From: Onchocerca volvulus
Lineage: Eukaryota > Nematoda > Chromadorea > Rhabditida > Onchocercidae
Assembly: GCA_000499405.2 (NCBI GenBank)
Contig: HG738139.1
Location: 3,266,976-3,330,975, forward strand
Direction: 5' to 3'
DNA: 64,000 nucleotides
Shown here: positions 12,112 to 25,955 of the stretch, one piece after another
How positions within the stretch are numbered: position 1 is the first letter of the stretch
How the letters are laid out: each line of letters opens with the position of its first letter
Translations under genes and position numbers: made by a program
The notes under the pieces: generated by a model
The model's database searches: none
What the model was told of the DNA's origin: nothing
Seen by the model: the letters and a program-made list of their open reading frames with translations, nothing else

Positions 12112-15100
12112 TTATTATCATGTAAATAATTGTTCTTGTTTTGAGCTGCTCCTGTCAATGCAAAGCATTTCTGGTCTCATTAATTTTGAAATTTTTTCAT
12201 ATTGTAAACGAATTTTTGGGTTAACATAATAATAATTTTTTTTAATTTTAAATTTAAGTTAAATTTGGGATTAAAAAAAAAGATAAGAAATTAGGAGCAA
12301 ATTTAGCTCATAGGGAATTGCTTTCTCTATTTGAAGTTTCATATTTCGTCTGCGACTCTTTGAAATTAATTTCAAAATGAAATTTTTGTGACTTTAAAAG
12401 AAACTTTGGTATGAACAGGTGGCGTTGATTTCCACTTTTTCTTAACATTGATAAACTGTTCTACCAGTGTGTACACCTATGAACATTATTACTACATATT
12501 ACATCTTCGCTGTTTATTTGGTTTTTATGGATTCAGTTTTTTAAACTTTCGTTTCGCTAGGCACATAATAACGTCGTTGTAGATGCAAACAAAATGCTTA
12601 CAAAGTTGGAAAAGATTAAACAATCACTACGTAATGGGTTCAGAAAGTTTGGAACTGAGTGGTGTTTAGTTTGCTTATTTTGCTGTTTTCCAAGAAATTT
12701 TTGCTAATCTAAATGATAAGAAAGAACGTATTGTATTAAGTTTAAATCATTATTCAGATCGCCAGTAGTAATCTACATTTTCATAATTCATTCTTTAATA
12801 ATTTGCCTGTATATGTTCACGAAATTAGCATTAAATAAGACTGGTCAAGAAGGAGGTTAAGAAAATAAGGATGGTATCATTTGAGCATTCAAATTTTTAT
12901 ATTTTCTATCCTTTTTTCTATTGTAAAATTACCACAATTTGCGGGAGTTAATTAGGCGATTAATTATCTTCAACTAATTATGGTATTCCTAACATTAATT
13001 TACCGCTTTTATTCGTTCGTATATTCTCACACACATTAATTGATTAACTGTTTTTAAAGATTGGATAAGATGAACATGTGTGTAACTTATGAGGCAGTAT
13101 ATACCTTATGATTAAGTATCAGTTTAATGTTTCTAAAGTTAGAACATTCGTTCTGGATGAAATTGAAAAGAACAATTTGATTGATGAATCCAAGCATGCT
13201 TCAAAGTTAAGCGGCATAGAAGTATTCATTTTTTTTTTTTTGTACTAGATCTGTTTTTTCTAATTATCACAAAAATATTACATTTTTATCTTTCTCTCTT
13301 GTGCCATTTCCTGGATTATAATGATATTTGATCGATATGTGACAAATTGAATGTCATCTTAAAAGTATCACAAATAGAAGAATTGCTATGATAGCGAGAA
13401 ATTGTATAAATGTCGAGAAGGAAATTGATATATATGTTCGGTATTGAATGTTCAAAGAACAAAAAAAGAAAATAAGAAAGGAAGGAAGCGAAGATTTTCA
13501 ACAAATGAGAATTTTACTAAAATATCGCCGATCTATTCTATCTTCATATTCTTCACTCGAATTTTTGCGGTAACCTCTTATTGACGATAGTATTAATTTA
13601 TCATTTTTTTTTTTTTGTCGAAATGACGATATTTCTTTTTTCGATTTGCTCCATTTTCCTTCACTTCAATTCAATAAATTTAAGAAATGTTCGCAATTTT
13701 AACTATCTTCATTTCATCTAAGTTATCAATGATCAACGATTATTTTTATATTATTTACTAATTTTTTTTTTTCAAAAGTTAAATTTAATATTTCTTAGTA
13801 TCGAATATCAATATCAATAATTCTCGTATTTCAATTAAGCATTTGTTAGTTTGTTGTGATTTTTCTTTTTTTCATTTTTTGATACATTTATTATTGTTAC
13901 CATAATATTAATAAATAATGTTTAGAATAGTATGAGAATATTCTTAATGAATATAACAGAATTGTTTCTTATGAATGGATAAGAAGATGAGAATTTAAAT
14001 TGCAAAAAGATAAAGTTTTAAATATAAAACTGATATACAACTTGAGAAGATAGAAGAAAATTTATTTTGTTATCAGATAAACAAACAGATAATATCATTT
14101 ATCAATCCTATTGGAACTTTTTCATATCTTATTGTTGTTTTTTTTAAATTATATGATTCAACTGATATCGTTGTTTTTCTTTTTTTTTTTTCGACATTGA
14201 ATAAGTTAATTTTTGATTCAATTTGTACGACCAATTTAAATTTAATATAATTTATGCAAATTTGATAATATAATCATTTTATGCGTATATTAGCATAGCT
14301 AATTCGTCTAATTTAAGCAAGAAATGAAAAAAATTTGAAAGTAAATCTTTTTTTTTTTTGTGTGGGAACGAGATTTTTGAAAGAAAGAAATAAAAGTAGA
14401 TGTGACAAGATGGTGACATCTTGTTCTGCTGGATAATTGAATCGATTGATATTATTTTATTTGCAAATAATTATTTTAAGCAAAAATTTTTTTGATTCAT
14501 AGAATTTCTCATATATCATTGGTTCCTTTTGTAATTTAAGCAAATTGAAAAAGATTTTATTGTTTTTGAAAAAGTGATAATCGATAGTTTTCGTAAAAAA
14601 TTTTTTAAACTGAAACTTTCTCGGAGTCTTTTTTTTTCCGACAAATTCATTTTGAAAAATTACTATAGCTTGCATAGCATATCAAATGGTAAGTTGAAAT
14701 CGTTTCATTTAACAATGATTTTAATTTTTAATTTAAATTATCTTTTCATTTGAAAAATCATATCTTTTATAAAAAAATCAGGGAAGAAGCATTTTAATCA
14801 GATTAAACATCATGATCAGATCAAACATTATGACTGGATCAAACATCATAATCAAGTTGATTCAATCATTACAAATCATTATTTTAAATTTCTTTTCTTT
14901 TTATTTGATTGAACAAAAAGTCTTAACATTTTACCAACTTATCCAATATGAAATTTTGAAAACTTTTAAATTTGAAAAAAATTTGAAAATTCTAAAACGA
15001 ATTAACATTCATCTTGGATAATTTCAGAAAATCTTTCACACATACTATTTATTATGAAAATTGGTTTTAATGTCAAAGTGATCGATATTTCTAATCTCAA

Positions 15101-18100
15101 ATACAGCTATTAAGTATGATTTTTAGGTTTGCCACAATATTCTTTACTTAAAATTTGAAAAAAATCAAATTTGGTGATCGATATTTCTAATTCCAAATAT
15201 AGCTAAAGTGATAAAGTTCGTAACAAATGAAATTTTATGTCGATCAAAAAAAAAAGAGAAAAAAAATGGAATGATTTGATCTTTGTGACAGATTTTAAAT
15301 CAATATGTCAAATTGTCAAATGTTTTTTCTTTTTTTTTCTTTCATTTCGTTGTCAAAATATTTTATTAAATAAATATTTATTTCAAATGGATGGGAGATA
15401 TACCAATAATTAAAATAAAATGAAATATTTTGAAATTAAATTGAATTAAAATAAATAATCATTCGTTTTCTTCCCAAACTAATTTTTTAAACTAAGCAAA
15501 TTAATTTGCTGTTGATAAATGTTTAATGAAAAGTAATAGACGAACAAATTCTTGTGAACATTTAAAAATTTCAAAATTCAAAATTTTTGAAGAAATTGTT
15601 GGAATTACTGCTGATATTATCATTCATGGCTAAGCTTATCAATGATAATGATTTATTATTGCTTTTTTTTAAGGTTATTGATAATTGATCGTTTTGCTTT
15701 CCTTTTTCCGCTTTTTTCTTCTTTTTTTTTTTTTTTCATTTTCAACTAACCAAAATTATTTATCAAAAGAACGAACAACAATGGAATTTCAATTATTTTA
15801 GAATAAAAAAAAAGGAAAAAAAATCAAAGAATGTTAAAAAAAAAGAAAAAGAAAAAAGATTTTTTAAAGGTCAAAATAACTTTCTTTGCTTATACATTCA
15901 ATTCAACCAATTGGATGAATTATTTCGAGCGAACAACTTTTGATAAAGTACACTTTTCTCATTTAAACTTTTTTTTAATTTCATTTTTCTTTTTTTTTTT
16001 TTTTTTTTGGAAAAAAGTTTTTGTGTTCCAAAATTTCAACTCATTTATATTTTAAAATTTCTTGAACTATTTGTTAAATTTTTAAATAATAAAAAAGACT
16101 TTTTTTTTTTTGACAATTGTTCATTTAGTTGTATGGAACAGTTGACCCTCATTAGCACTATTAATTATCTTTTTTTTTTTCGTGCCGATTTGTATGAATT
16201 TAAGTTATTGTTGAATTTTTAAAAATGAAATTGCTTTTTATACTATTTACTATTCTTTTCTTTTTATATTGCAAAATTTTTTGAGAATTATTTTCTTTTA
16301 AATTTAAAACTAATTTTTTCATTTACATTCTTTTATTTCGACCAAAAAAAAAAAAAAAAAAAAACTTCATTTCTTTAATAAATTTAAAAACTTACATTTC
16401 GCTTCCATAAATTAGCTATTTATTGAAAGAATGAAGAATATTTGTTCAATTCAATGATTTCAGTTTTTTCATTTCGATGAATGATTTTGAAATTTTAAAT
16501 TTATTGTCATTTATTTGCAATTTGCGTATATTTATCCTACTTTCTTCTATTTTTTCTATTTTTCCATTTCAATAATATATCAAATAATGTTTGTTTTTCG
16601 TTCTCTTATTTTTGATTTTTAAATTTCTACTTAATTATAAATTCATTAAATTCTCTTTCCAATTCATTCACCGGTCTTTCCAGTTTTTACTAAATTTGAT
16701 GATTTAATTAATTGCTTTTTTCTTTTAAATGGTATTCAGCAAAAAAAAAAAAAAAAAAAAAAAAATTGATTTTTTTAATATCCTAAGTTTAATTTTTTAC
16801 TTGAATGATTTTATTTTTATTTAAAGAAATGATCAAATTTATTTTATTCATATAATTATGCAAATTCTTCACATTATTAGAATTTAAAAATGAATTTTTA
16901 AATGTTAAAATATTTATACTATTTAGTTTGAAAAAAAAAAAAAAAAAAGAAAATGATGGCATTAACAGATGTGGCAAATGAAAAAGTGAAGAATAAAGTC
17001 TAGGCTTCCAATCAAAATAATAAATTATTTAAAAAGCAGACACATCAATAGCAATTTTAACAATTTTTCGACATTGCCCGTTATTTCGAATAGTTTTCAT
17101 TTGGAATTTCTTTTGCAATTTCGAAAAAAAAAAACTATTCTTTTGCCCGAAATATTTAAAAAAAAAACGAAATATTCGAACAAATAGGCTATTAATTATT
17201 TTAACTTAAGGGAACTTTCTACTGGGCATATTTTTTTTTTGCTCACTTTGTAACGTTAATAGGATGGAAATTTTGAAAAAGAAAAAAAAAAAAGATATTT
17301 TTGAGATCAATTTGGAAATGAAACGGAAGTATGTACAAATGAATGCAACAATAAAGTTTATATAAGTTTAAGAAGAATTAAAGATTTCATTTTTATTCGT
17401 TATTAAAATTAATAAATAATGTAAATATATATTCGAAATATTTAAGAAATAGATATTGGTCAATAATAAACTAATTTTGTAAGCATAAATAAAAAAACAA
17501 ATGAGAAATACGGATGTAAAACAAATAAAAGATAATAAATTTTAAAATTAAAAAAAGAGAAAAATTGTTCAAAATGGCAAATTTTTGAACAATTTTTTTT
17601 TAATTGTCAAAAATCATTTCATCAATTTTTTTCTGTTGATTTCAATTCAATTTATTTGATTGCAACATTCGTTTTTTTTTAATTTCTAAATAATGAATTC
17701 ATTTAGAAAATAAGCAACTAATTATGCTGATTTTTACAGTTTAAATAAATAAATATGATAAAAAGATTGAATAAAAAAAAAAATTTAATTGAAAATTAAA
17801 CATTCGAATTGGTTGAATTTAAATAATTTTTTAATAAAAATTTTCCTAAAAATTCAAAACTATGTCATTTTGTATTTATACAAATCGGGAAGATGCATTT
17901 CACATTTTTCAGCAATTAAACCTGCAAATTGCATGCAATTATAAGTAAAATGATTCATTTCAAATGCATGCAACAAATTACCACATCAATTGAATTGAAA
18001 TGCGATTTGAAAAGGTCATTTCGCAGTTAGCTGTGCAAGTTTTTCTAATGTTATCAAAAAAGTTGCTTGTTGAGCGAAATAACTTTTTCAAATAATTGGA

Positions 18101-18389
18101 ATGCAATTTTATTAGACAATAGATAGACAATTTCAAATAATGAATCGATGTTTTTTGATATTTTATTTGCTCAAAATATAAATGAATTTTGCAATTTCAT
18201 AGTTTATAATTATTCCAACTTTTTCTTCTCCAATACATAAATCAAACATTTCAAATGCTTGCTTGTTAATTCTATTTTGATTAAATCAAATTTAATTAAA
18301 ATTCCACATAAAATTATTAAATCATTAAATTCACATCATTTTAATTCTCATAAATTTGATTCATTTCCATTTCAATCCACTTTGATCAT

Positions 18390-18436
<47 letters not shown>

Positions 18437-20454
18437 TAGAAATAAAAAAAAATCAAGTGAAAGCAATCGATTTACACTCCATTTTCATGTTGAACTTTTT
18501 GAAAACAACTGTTTTATGTTGAAGAAGCATCATTATGAATCATATAATAAATATTTGTATGTATATATATATATATGCCCAATTGATGTGATAATATTTC
18601 AAACTTGGCAAAAGTAAGAAACAAATCAAAATGTTTCTTCATCTTCTTCTTCTTCTTCTTCTCCATCTTTCCTACTTTTGCATATTAGGTTGAAAAAGCA
18701 TAAAATCGATTTCGGTTAGCAGGCGTATTATTTTTGCCCGGAAAAACAGCGTTGTTTTTTCTTCATTTCTTCCCTTTCTCAAATATCTATCATACTTTTT
18801 CACAAATTTCAACTGCCAATTTGTTCTAAATTTCTTTCTCATTAAAAAATTGTGTTTAACTAACAAAATATTTCTCATTTCTCACTTCGAAATTATCTCA
18901 TTCAATTTTCCCCGAATGCTTTCAGATATTTACATCCTGATTTACGACTAACTTCTATTTATCGTCGTAGTTATACGAAAAATTTCAATTTATACGCAAT
19001 GTCAAACAGATTCATTCTCGTAGTAACATTGGCTTCAACTATGCAATTATTCGCTTTTACTAATACTATACTAATTTATAAACTTTCCTGCAAAAGATAC
19101 CAATCATTTATAAATATTTCTACCGTACTCCATAAATATTCCTACTGTACTTATTAATAAACATTCATATTGCGCTCATTTATAATTACTCAAATTGTAC
19201 TCAATTATAAAAATTCATATTATATTCACTTATAAAGCATTCATACTATGCTCATTTACAAAAATTTCTACCAATTTATATAGGATGCACATATTGTATC
19301 ATTATAAATGTTCATGTTTTCATACTGTACTAACTTGTAAATACTTCTACGGTATCCAGTTATAAACATTCATACTGTATGTCTAGAAGTATATCATCGA
19401 TCTCTACTGTTTTACGGAATATTGTAAACACTGCAAGAACTACTGTACTTATCACTTGACATTCTCATCAACTGTTACTTGAAAAAAAAAAAAAAAAAAA
19501 ACCTATTCATAACTAATCTTTTAACAGAAAAATCTATTCATAATAGCCAATTTTTTTATCAAAAATCAAAAAAATATCATTATCGATGCTATAGTTTGTT
19601 GCAAATACACATTTAAGTAGTCAAAATGATTCCACATTTATCCTGCTCATAAGAACATAAATAGATAAATTAATCAATTATCAAAACATTACTTAATTAT
19701 TTGATAACAAGAATGATCTCGGCTGATCTTTCAAAAGAAAAGAACCAACGGCTAGGTATTATTAGCAAAACACTTTGTTTTCAGTTTTCAATTTTCTTTT
19801 TCTTTATTTTTTTATTTTTAAATAGTTTAATCCATCGAAATATTTTCCACTTCCTTTCTTTCTTTCCTTCTTTCTTTCAATTCCATACACCTGAAACACC
19901 TGCCGAAAATTGATTATCATTAGGAGATGGAAAATATAGGCGAAAAGGATGGTAATTTTTCGGTCAAATTTCTTCCGTTTTTGAACATTTCGACATTGTT
20001 GATTCAGGAAATTCGTGATAGTGAGCATTTCTCGGATGAGTAACTTCCTCATTTCTCGATAAACTGGATTCCTTGCTACATTTGTTTCGTTGATATTAGA
20101 TCATCGATCTTTCCATTTCATTGATTTTTTTTTTTTTTTTTGCTTTTACATTGTCAATATTTCTCAGCGACTTCATACCTCAGTTTGATCATCAAAGAAT
20201 CGTTCCTATCATCATCTTTGTTCTTACATTTTTCATACTCATCCTTCTTCCTGCATCGCATCATCTCGATGATCGCATCATCAAGAAATTTTGTTCTTCG
20301 ATTTGTTGAAAATATACAGCTCACGGAGAGCAAAATGACCATAATACACCTGTATTTTTCAAGGTATTTGCCCAAAATACTGAAGATTATTTACAATAAC
20401 AACAACTGTACAAGTTAAGTTAAAATGTGCAATAGAATCATTTCGATATATATT
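12112..20454. other. long gene-poor AT-rich desert
   Basis: No conserved exon was found on either strand. The interval is dominated by A and T homopolymers, for example about 44 A at 18391-18434 and A-runs of 20 or more near 16345 and 16741. It also holds long stretches of TTTGAAATT-like sequence. Open frames here are short, biased to K/N/F/I and without splice-site support. A degenerate minisatellite lies at its right end. Confidence 0.6.
19090..19384. repeat. degenerate minisatellite, ATTCATACTGTACT-type unit
   Basis: About ten diverged units of roughly 25-30 bases alternate TTTATAAA or TTATAAAC with ATTCATACTGTAC-like cores. The clearest cores are at about 19119-19134 (TTTCTACCGTACTCC), 19138-19152, 19237-19252, 19319-19333 and 19367-19380. 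Unit length and sequence vary, so the array is old. Confidence 0.7.
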
Positions 20455-20915
20455 ATGGTACCAAAAAATTTAGTCGGGAAAATTTTTGTTTTTGACGATT
20501 GACACAGCCAATAGTTGTGATAAAGGTTTTTATTGATTGACGGAGGATTTATTCTTCATCTATGTGATAAAGACAATTATTAGAAATCATCCAAATATAT
20601 CAATCATTTGGGTTATTCGTTTTTTTTTTTTTAATCGCTTATAGTGGTCGAATCAAAAAGTACCGTTCTTTGAGTCACAAATAGAATCTGTCATTCAAAA
20701 CTCAAAGATAAATTACTCTTTGATTCGATTCCTTCGAGCCACAAAAGGAAGAATAATCTAACGATCGATATATTTTGATATTCTCTGATAATTGTCCTAT
20801 AACGTGGACGACAAATAAATCTCCCATCAATCAATCAACCAATCAATCAATAAAATCTTCATGACAACTATCGCCTATATCAATCGTCAAAAAATAAAAA
20901 TTCCTATGGTACTAT
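20455..20915. repeat. fold-back (MITE-like) inverted repeat element
   Basis: The left arm (about 20455-20585, with GACGATTGACAC and TTTATTGATTGACGG) is matched in reverse complement by the right arm (about 20785-20915, with CAATCAATCAATAAAA and TATCAATCGTCAAAAA). Both outer ends carry GGTACC or its half, GGTAC. Inner arms also pair (TCGAATCAAAAAGTA against TACTCTTTGATTCGA). There is no coding capacity, which fits a non-autonomous inverted-repeat element. A diverged relative lies in an intron at about 43751-44075. Confidence 0.65.
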
Positions 20916-21949
20916 TTCTTATTTCGATCGTAATACTGAACTTGTATTCTGTAAATGACTGTATCACTAAAATACCGTACCCGCCCTACCGTACTTACTT
21001 CTTTTGATCTTTACGGATCGATCGCATGTCCGATTACAAAATGTCACATCGATGACGCTGGTGGTTGTAAGATAGGTAAACAAAGGGGATGGGTCATTTG
21101 TTTTTCATATCGGACCGTTCTTTTTATACCCATCGATTTTTAACTAAAACGTCAATTTTTGTTCAGTTTTAATTTCGTCCTTTCGTTCAAGTGCAATCCG
21201 TTCGATATTGTTCCTCTTTCAGTCCATTAAGTGTTCCTACGTAGGTTGCGTGATGTCACGTGGTGTTCCCGATGGTGACAGTTGACATTACTGAGTATAT
21301 TTGCGGAATGCTGATGTAGTGACTTACCAGTCATATAATATTTATCTGAGATGATTTCTTTCGTGAATCTTTTTTAACCTTTGTTCATGCAAAAATGCCT
21401 TACGATTTGCTCTTATCAGTGATATCATTCGGTTGGAACGTTTATACATGAAAAATAATCGAAATTCATATAAGATGATACTACAGAAGCACTCCAGTAG
21501 ATTAATATCACTTTCTATTTTTCTCTAATAAATTTTCCAAAACTTGAAAATTTATCTTTATTTTACACGATTGAAATATGAAATAGAAATAAGCCTTATT
21601 TTTCCATAATCACATGTGAGAGTCATATATTATTGCAGCTTTCTTTTCAAAGTGATACTAAATGATATATACATGCATTTGTAAATTCACCATGCATGCT
21701 CCATTTACGAAGTATTCTATGAAAATACTTGCATTATATATGCATCAATAATGTATAATACATTTATGCATCATTTATGTAATGTATATATATATATATA
21801 ATTTTTCGATCATTACTTTTTTAAAAATATTTTCAAACATTCAGACAGTTGATTTTTAGAGATAGTACGTGTTATGCGTGACGTGTATAATTCGCAGAAG
21901 GCATTTGCATGAAGCAGTTTGCTCGCTGAAACAAAATATTTTCTGGAAA
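20916..21949. other. spacer and likely promoter region of the PLXDC-like gene
   Basis: No exon is recognised. The interval is less AT-rich than its left neighbour at about 21190-21310 and contains a CACGTG E-box in TGTCACGTGGTG near 21255. A (TA)n run follows at about 21785-21800. Assignment of the E-box as regulatory is inference. Confidence 0.4.
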
Positions 21950-24900
21950 ATGATGTATTTTAAGTTACATCTCTTACTGTTTCTTCTTACTCTTATTGAT
22001 TTTTCATTTGCTGTTGAAGGAGAAGGTACATTTTTTTAGAATATTTTAGATTAGTTTAGATTTATAATAATGTTCGATACATTTACATGAAATTGAAATA
22101 AATGGAAAGAAAATTGATATCTTTAAGTAAATTCCTAGATAATTATTTATTTAATTATTGCAGTTTCTATTTTTTTTTGTTTTCCCCATCTTTTCATTTC
22201 TGAAATAGTTTTTCATTTTTGGTATGAAAAACATTTCAATTCCTTCTGATTATTTGGTATTTCGAATTATTTGGAATTTCTAACTTTTTTTTAAGATTGC
22301 AAATTTTAAACAAAAATTCCAATCCAGGGTCATTTCATTATAACTTCGACTCACCAAATTTCTTACCGTTACAAAGAAGATATAAAAGAGAAACTGATGA
22401 TGACAGCGATGATGTCGAGGAGGGCGCATTTCGTTTACCAAAAGATGTTGAGGTGTTAGAAGATTCGGTATGTTGTTGAAATATCACTTTAATTTTAAAA
22501 CTTAAATTTTTTAAAAGATATGAGATACTGTCTCCCAGTATAATATTTTTACCCTATTAATCATTTATCTAATTCTAAGAATTCTAATTAAGTTTACCAT
22601 ATATTGACTTTATGTTTAATCGATTGTTATTGTCTCTCTTAAAATTATCTGCATGACTCCATTCTTTTGAAGTAATGGAAAAAATGAATAATTGAATAAT
22701 ACAAAGGGAAAATACATGTGATACGATGATTGCTTTGATGTTTAAATTATTACCTATTGAATTTAACATCACAGAACTGTATTTCCTTTATCTATAAAAT
22801 AGTTTTTTTAAGATTGATCATCAGTATTACACAATGGAAACCAAAGTCAATAGATCTGATCTAATGAAAGATTATTACATTGATGTACCAGCAATGTTAG
22901 AAAAGCCAGGAACTGTTGGTAATAAAAGTCATTCATCACTCTCAAATAGTTATAGAAGAGCTGTGGTACGTAATATTAACTATTCGAAGATTTTTTGATG
23001 ACAGAATTCTTAGTTGTCTTGATGCAAAAATGATAGGATGATTATAAATGAAATTTAGAAGATATATGCAATTTGCATTATCTTTGTTATAACAGTATTC
23101 GAAGACCGAATATTTAATTCGTTATTTCCATTAGTTTTTTTAATTCAGAAAACTTTTAGGCGGCTAAGATACAGTTCGATTTTCCTTTTTATGGTTACCG
23201 AATGAGAAATTTATCTATCGCTACTGGTGGTGAGTTATGAAGTTTTTTCCAAAATATTTCTTCTTAAATTTTTTTCACAGTATGCTTTAGAAATGATTTG
23301 CTGCTCTGATTTCAAATTGATAGATTCCTAACATTATCTCTTTCATTTATTATTTAAAATGGCATTTATGGTTCTAATAGTGTTCTGTGATGTTTGCAAA
23401 AGAGTATTAATACCCTATATTTAATTGGAAACTCAAAATCTGGAGCAAATTGAAAACAAAATAATAACTTACGGACGTAAATTTATTTATGCCATAGGCT
23501 TTGCTTACATTGGTGATCAGTGGCATAGCTGGTTAGCAGCTACGCAATATATTGCACCGCTTATGGCCAATTTTGATACACACGGCGAAAATGCTACAAT
23601 TATGTACGCGGATGATGGTGAAAAATTTGTCATAGAATGGCGTAATTTACAATTTCGTGAACAGCGTTCAGGCATGATTTCTGTAGATTTCTTAAGAATA
23701 AGATATCACACTTAGCAAATTTGGTTTTTGAAAATTTAACATTGAAAGGGAAAATAGCTAGAAGTCTGGGATAAGAATAAAATGGATAGTGTTTGTGTCA
23801 TCGATAGAAATGTCATTGGAAAATATTATAAATATGTATATTCTTCAATCTTCTCGACGTATCTTTTCTAAAATTTTTTGTGAATATATTCGAAAATTTT
23901 AACTTCAAAATTCCATTGTAAAATTCTGTTGAATTATTATTGTGCCTATTTTCAGACGGCTTTTTCACTTTTCAAGTATCTTTACATAAGAATGGAGATA
24001 TCTGGTTCGTCTATAAAGATGTAAGCATTGAAAGAATCAATTCTTAAATTCCTATAAGTATTAGATTGTCAATAGTAATCAGTGGCATGAAAATAGTAAT
24101 TAGATTAATTTGAGCAGTGTATGCTAAATTCCTCCTTTTTTATGGCTCTTTTTTTTATTTATAAAGTATTTTACTTTATTTCAATGGTACCTTCAAGCGG
24201 TATTTTAGATACCAATACCTGTAACAAATATAAGTGATTCACATCACCCAGTGAAAGTAGGATTGAGTGATGCGTATCTTTTCCATCACAGTGTGCATAA
24301 TCCTCTTGCACCTATTTCACAGCCTCGTAAGTTTTTCCTTTTTTTCTTTTTGCTCCTTGAATTGCAATACTATAAAATATTGTTGTTAAAAATGTTGTTT
24401 TTTCTAAAATATCTTAAATTTATACCACCTTCAGCATCAATAAAACGAGTTATTTACGAATATCATCGTATTGAAGTGAAACCGTCATTGATTGTATCAA
24501 ATACGATCATCATATTGAAAGCTCAACCAAGTAAGAACAATTTCCTCCCTATTTTTGTTTTCAAATTTTATATTCTTAGGAAACATGTAAATATAATCTT
24601 CATATTCCAGCATGCATACAATATCAGACCTGTGAAGAATGTTCCAATGCAACTTTAAAACATTTTAATTGCTCTTGGTGTCATTCGAAGGCAAAACATG
24701 GCGGACCTTTCTGCTCTGACCAAGCTGGGTAAGCTTCTTTATTTCTTTTCGTATATGAAGATCTCTAGTTCGAAATTTCTGAAGGGGAATAATATATAAT
24801 ATATTTTTAGATTACATAGACGCCGACAGCATTGGATTGAAGGAAACTGTAAAGATAACGGTAAGGTGACTTATTGCAGTGCAGATGAAGATTTCAATGA

Positions 24901-25955
24901 AATCGATGATGAAGACGATATTCAAGATGCATCTGGTATTTTTAAACAAATGATAATCGAATTAAATTCACCTTCAGTGTCGTTGAAATTATTGTGCACG
25001 AATTTTTTTAACTTCTTCTAATTATTCCTTAACAATGAAATGGTTTCATAGAATCATTATGTTGCTTATTAGATAAAAGTAAATGGGATTCTCAATTCTT
25101 GGTTAGTCCGCCCATCCAGATTCTTTTCTCTTTTATGACATCTTTCAATTTTTTTACCTCAGTTTTAATGCTTTCTAGATACAAATTTATTGCAGTTTAG
25201 GAATACTCATTTCGCGCCACAAAACCATCAGTTATAATACTAATAAACTGAACTGCAACATTTAACAGAAATAGTGAAATAATTGGTTTTAATTACAGGA
25301 AAAGCACGAGTAACAGCATCACCATCAGAACCGGATGAAGTAGTTGCATGGGATCGTGAAAAGAAAATTAAGGTTCCAGAAATAGCTAAAGATAGCCAAG
25401 GTGATTTTGTTTTAAATATTTGCAGTTTTCAATTCGCTGTTTTCTTTTTTTTTTGCAAAAGTCTAAAGAATAAATTAATACAGTCACATCTCTTGCTAAA
25501 TAAAATTTTTGATGATATCAAGCCATTTTCTAGATGTATTAGGTCGATCTAATAGTGGATTCGTATCGATATTTGTTGCCTTGGTTGGCGTTTTACTTTT
25601 GGCAAGTTGGGCCTCATATGCATATTTCAATCCTCATACGCCATCGGGCCAACTACTGATAAGGGTAAATTCTGACGTTATCTTTTGAAGAAATACATCT
25701 GAAAAATGACAGCAAAAAAATGTTTTTGTGGTAGTTCTTATTTTATGCTACAGAAAGATCAATTTAATTATAAGAAGATGCTGGTACTATTCAAAATTTT
25801 TTTCTTGTTTAAATCTTTTGCTTTATTTGCATGTTAATTTTTTTTAGCGCTTGTTTTTTATGATATACTAATATAAATAAATGTTTCAGTATCGTCCTTC
25901 GAGGTGGCATATGCCATCAAGTCATGTTCGATATAGTGCTTCAGTACACATGTAA
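21950..25955 (+). CDS. PLXDC/TEM7-like type I membrane protein
   Basis: Exons as read: 21950-22025, 22328-22467, 22813-22965, 23160-23229, 23498-23671, 23956-24020, 24209-24326, 24435-24530, 24611-24728, 24811-24935, 25299-25400, 25534-25664 and 25890-25955, all in phase. The product is about 470 aa: signal peptide (FKLHLLLFLLTLIDFSFA), an acidic stretch after a RYKR site that looks furin-like, then the plexin-domain-containing core with DHQYYT, FDFPFYG, IATGGF, ATQYIAPLMANF, GFFTFQ and EYHRIE. An eight-cysteine PSI domain (TCIQYQTCEEC through TYCS) follows, then one membrane span (GFVSIFVALVGVLLLASWA) and a short cytoplasmic tail. Vertebrate PLXDC1/2 are endothelial or neural surface proteins; the worm role is not known to me. 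The donor of exon 5 appears to be GC (TCAG|GCATGA). Confidence 0.93.
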
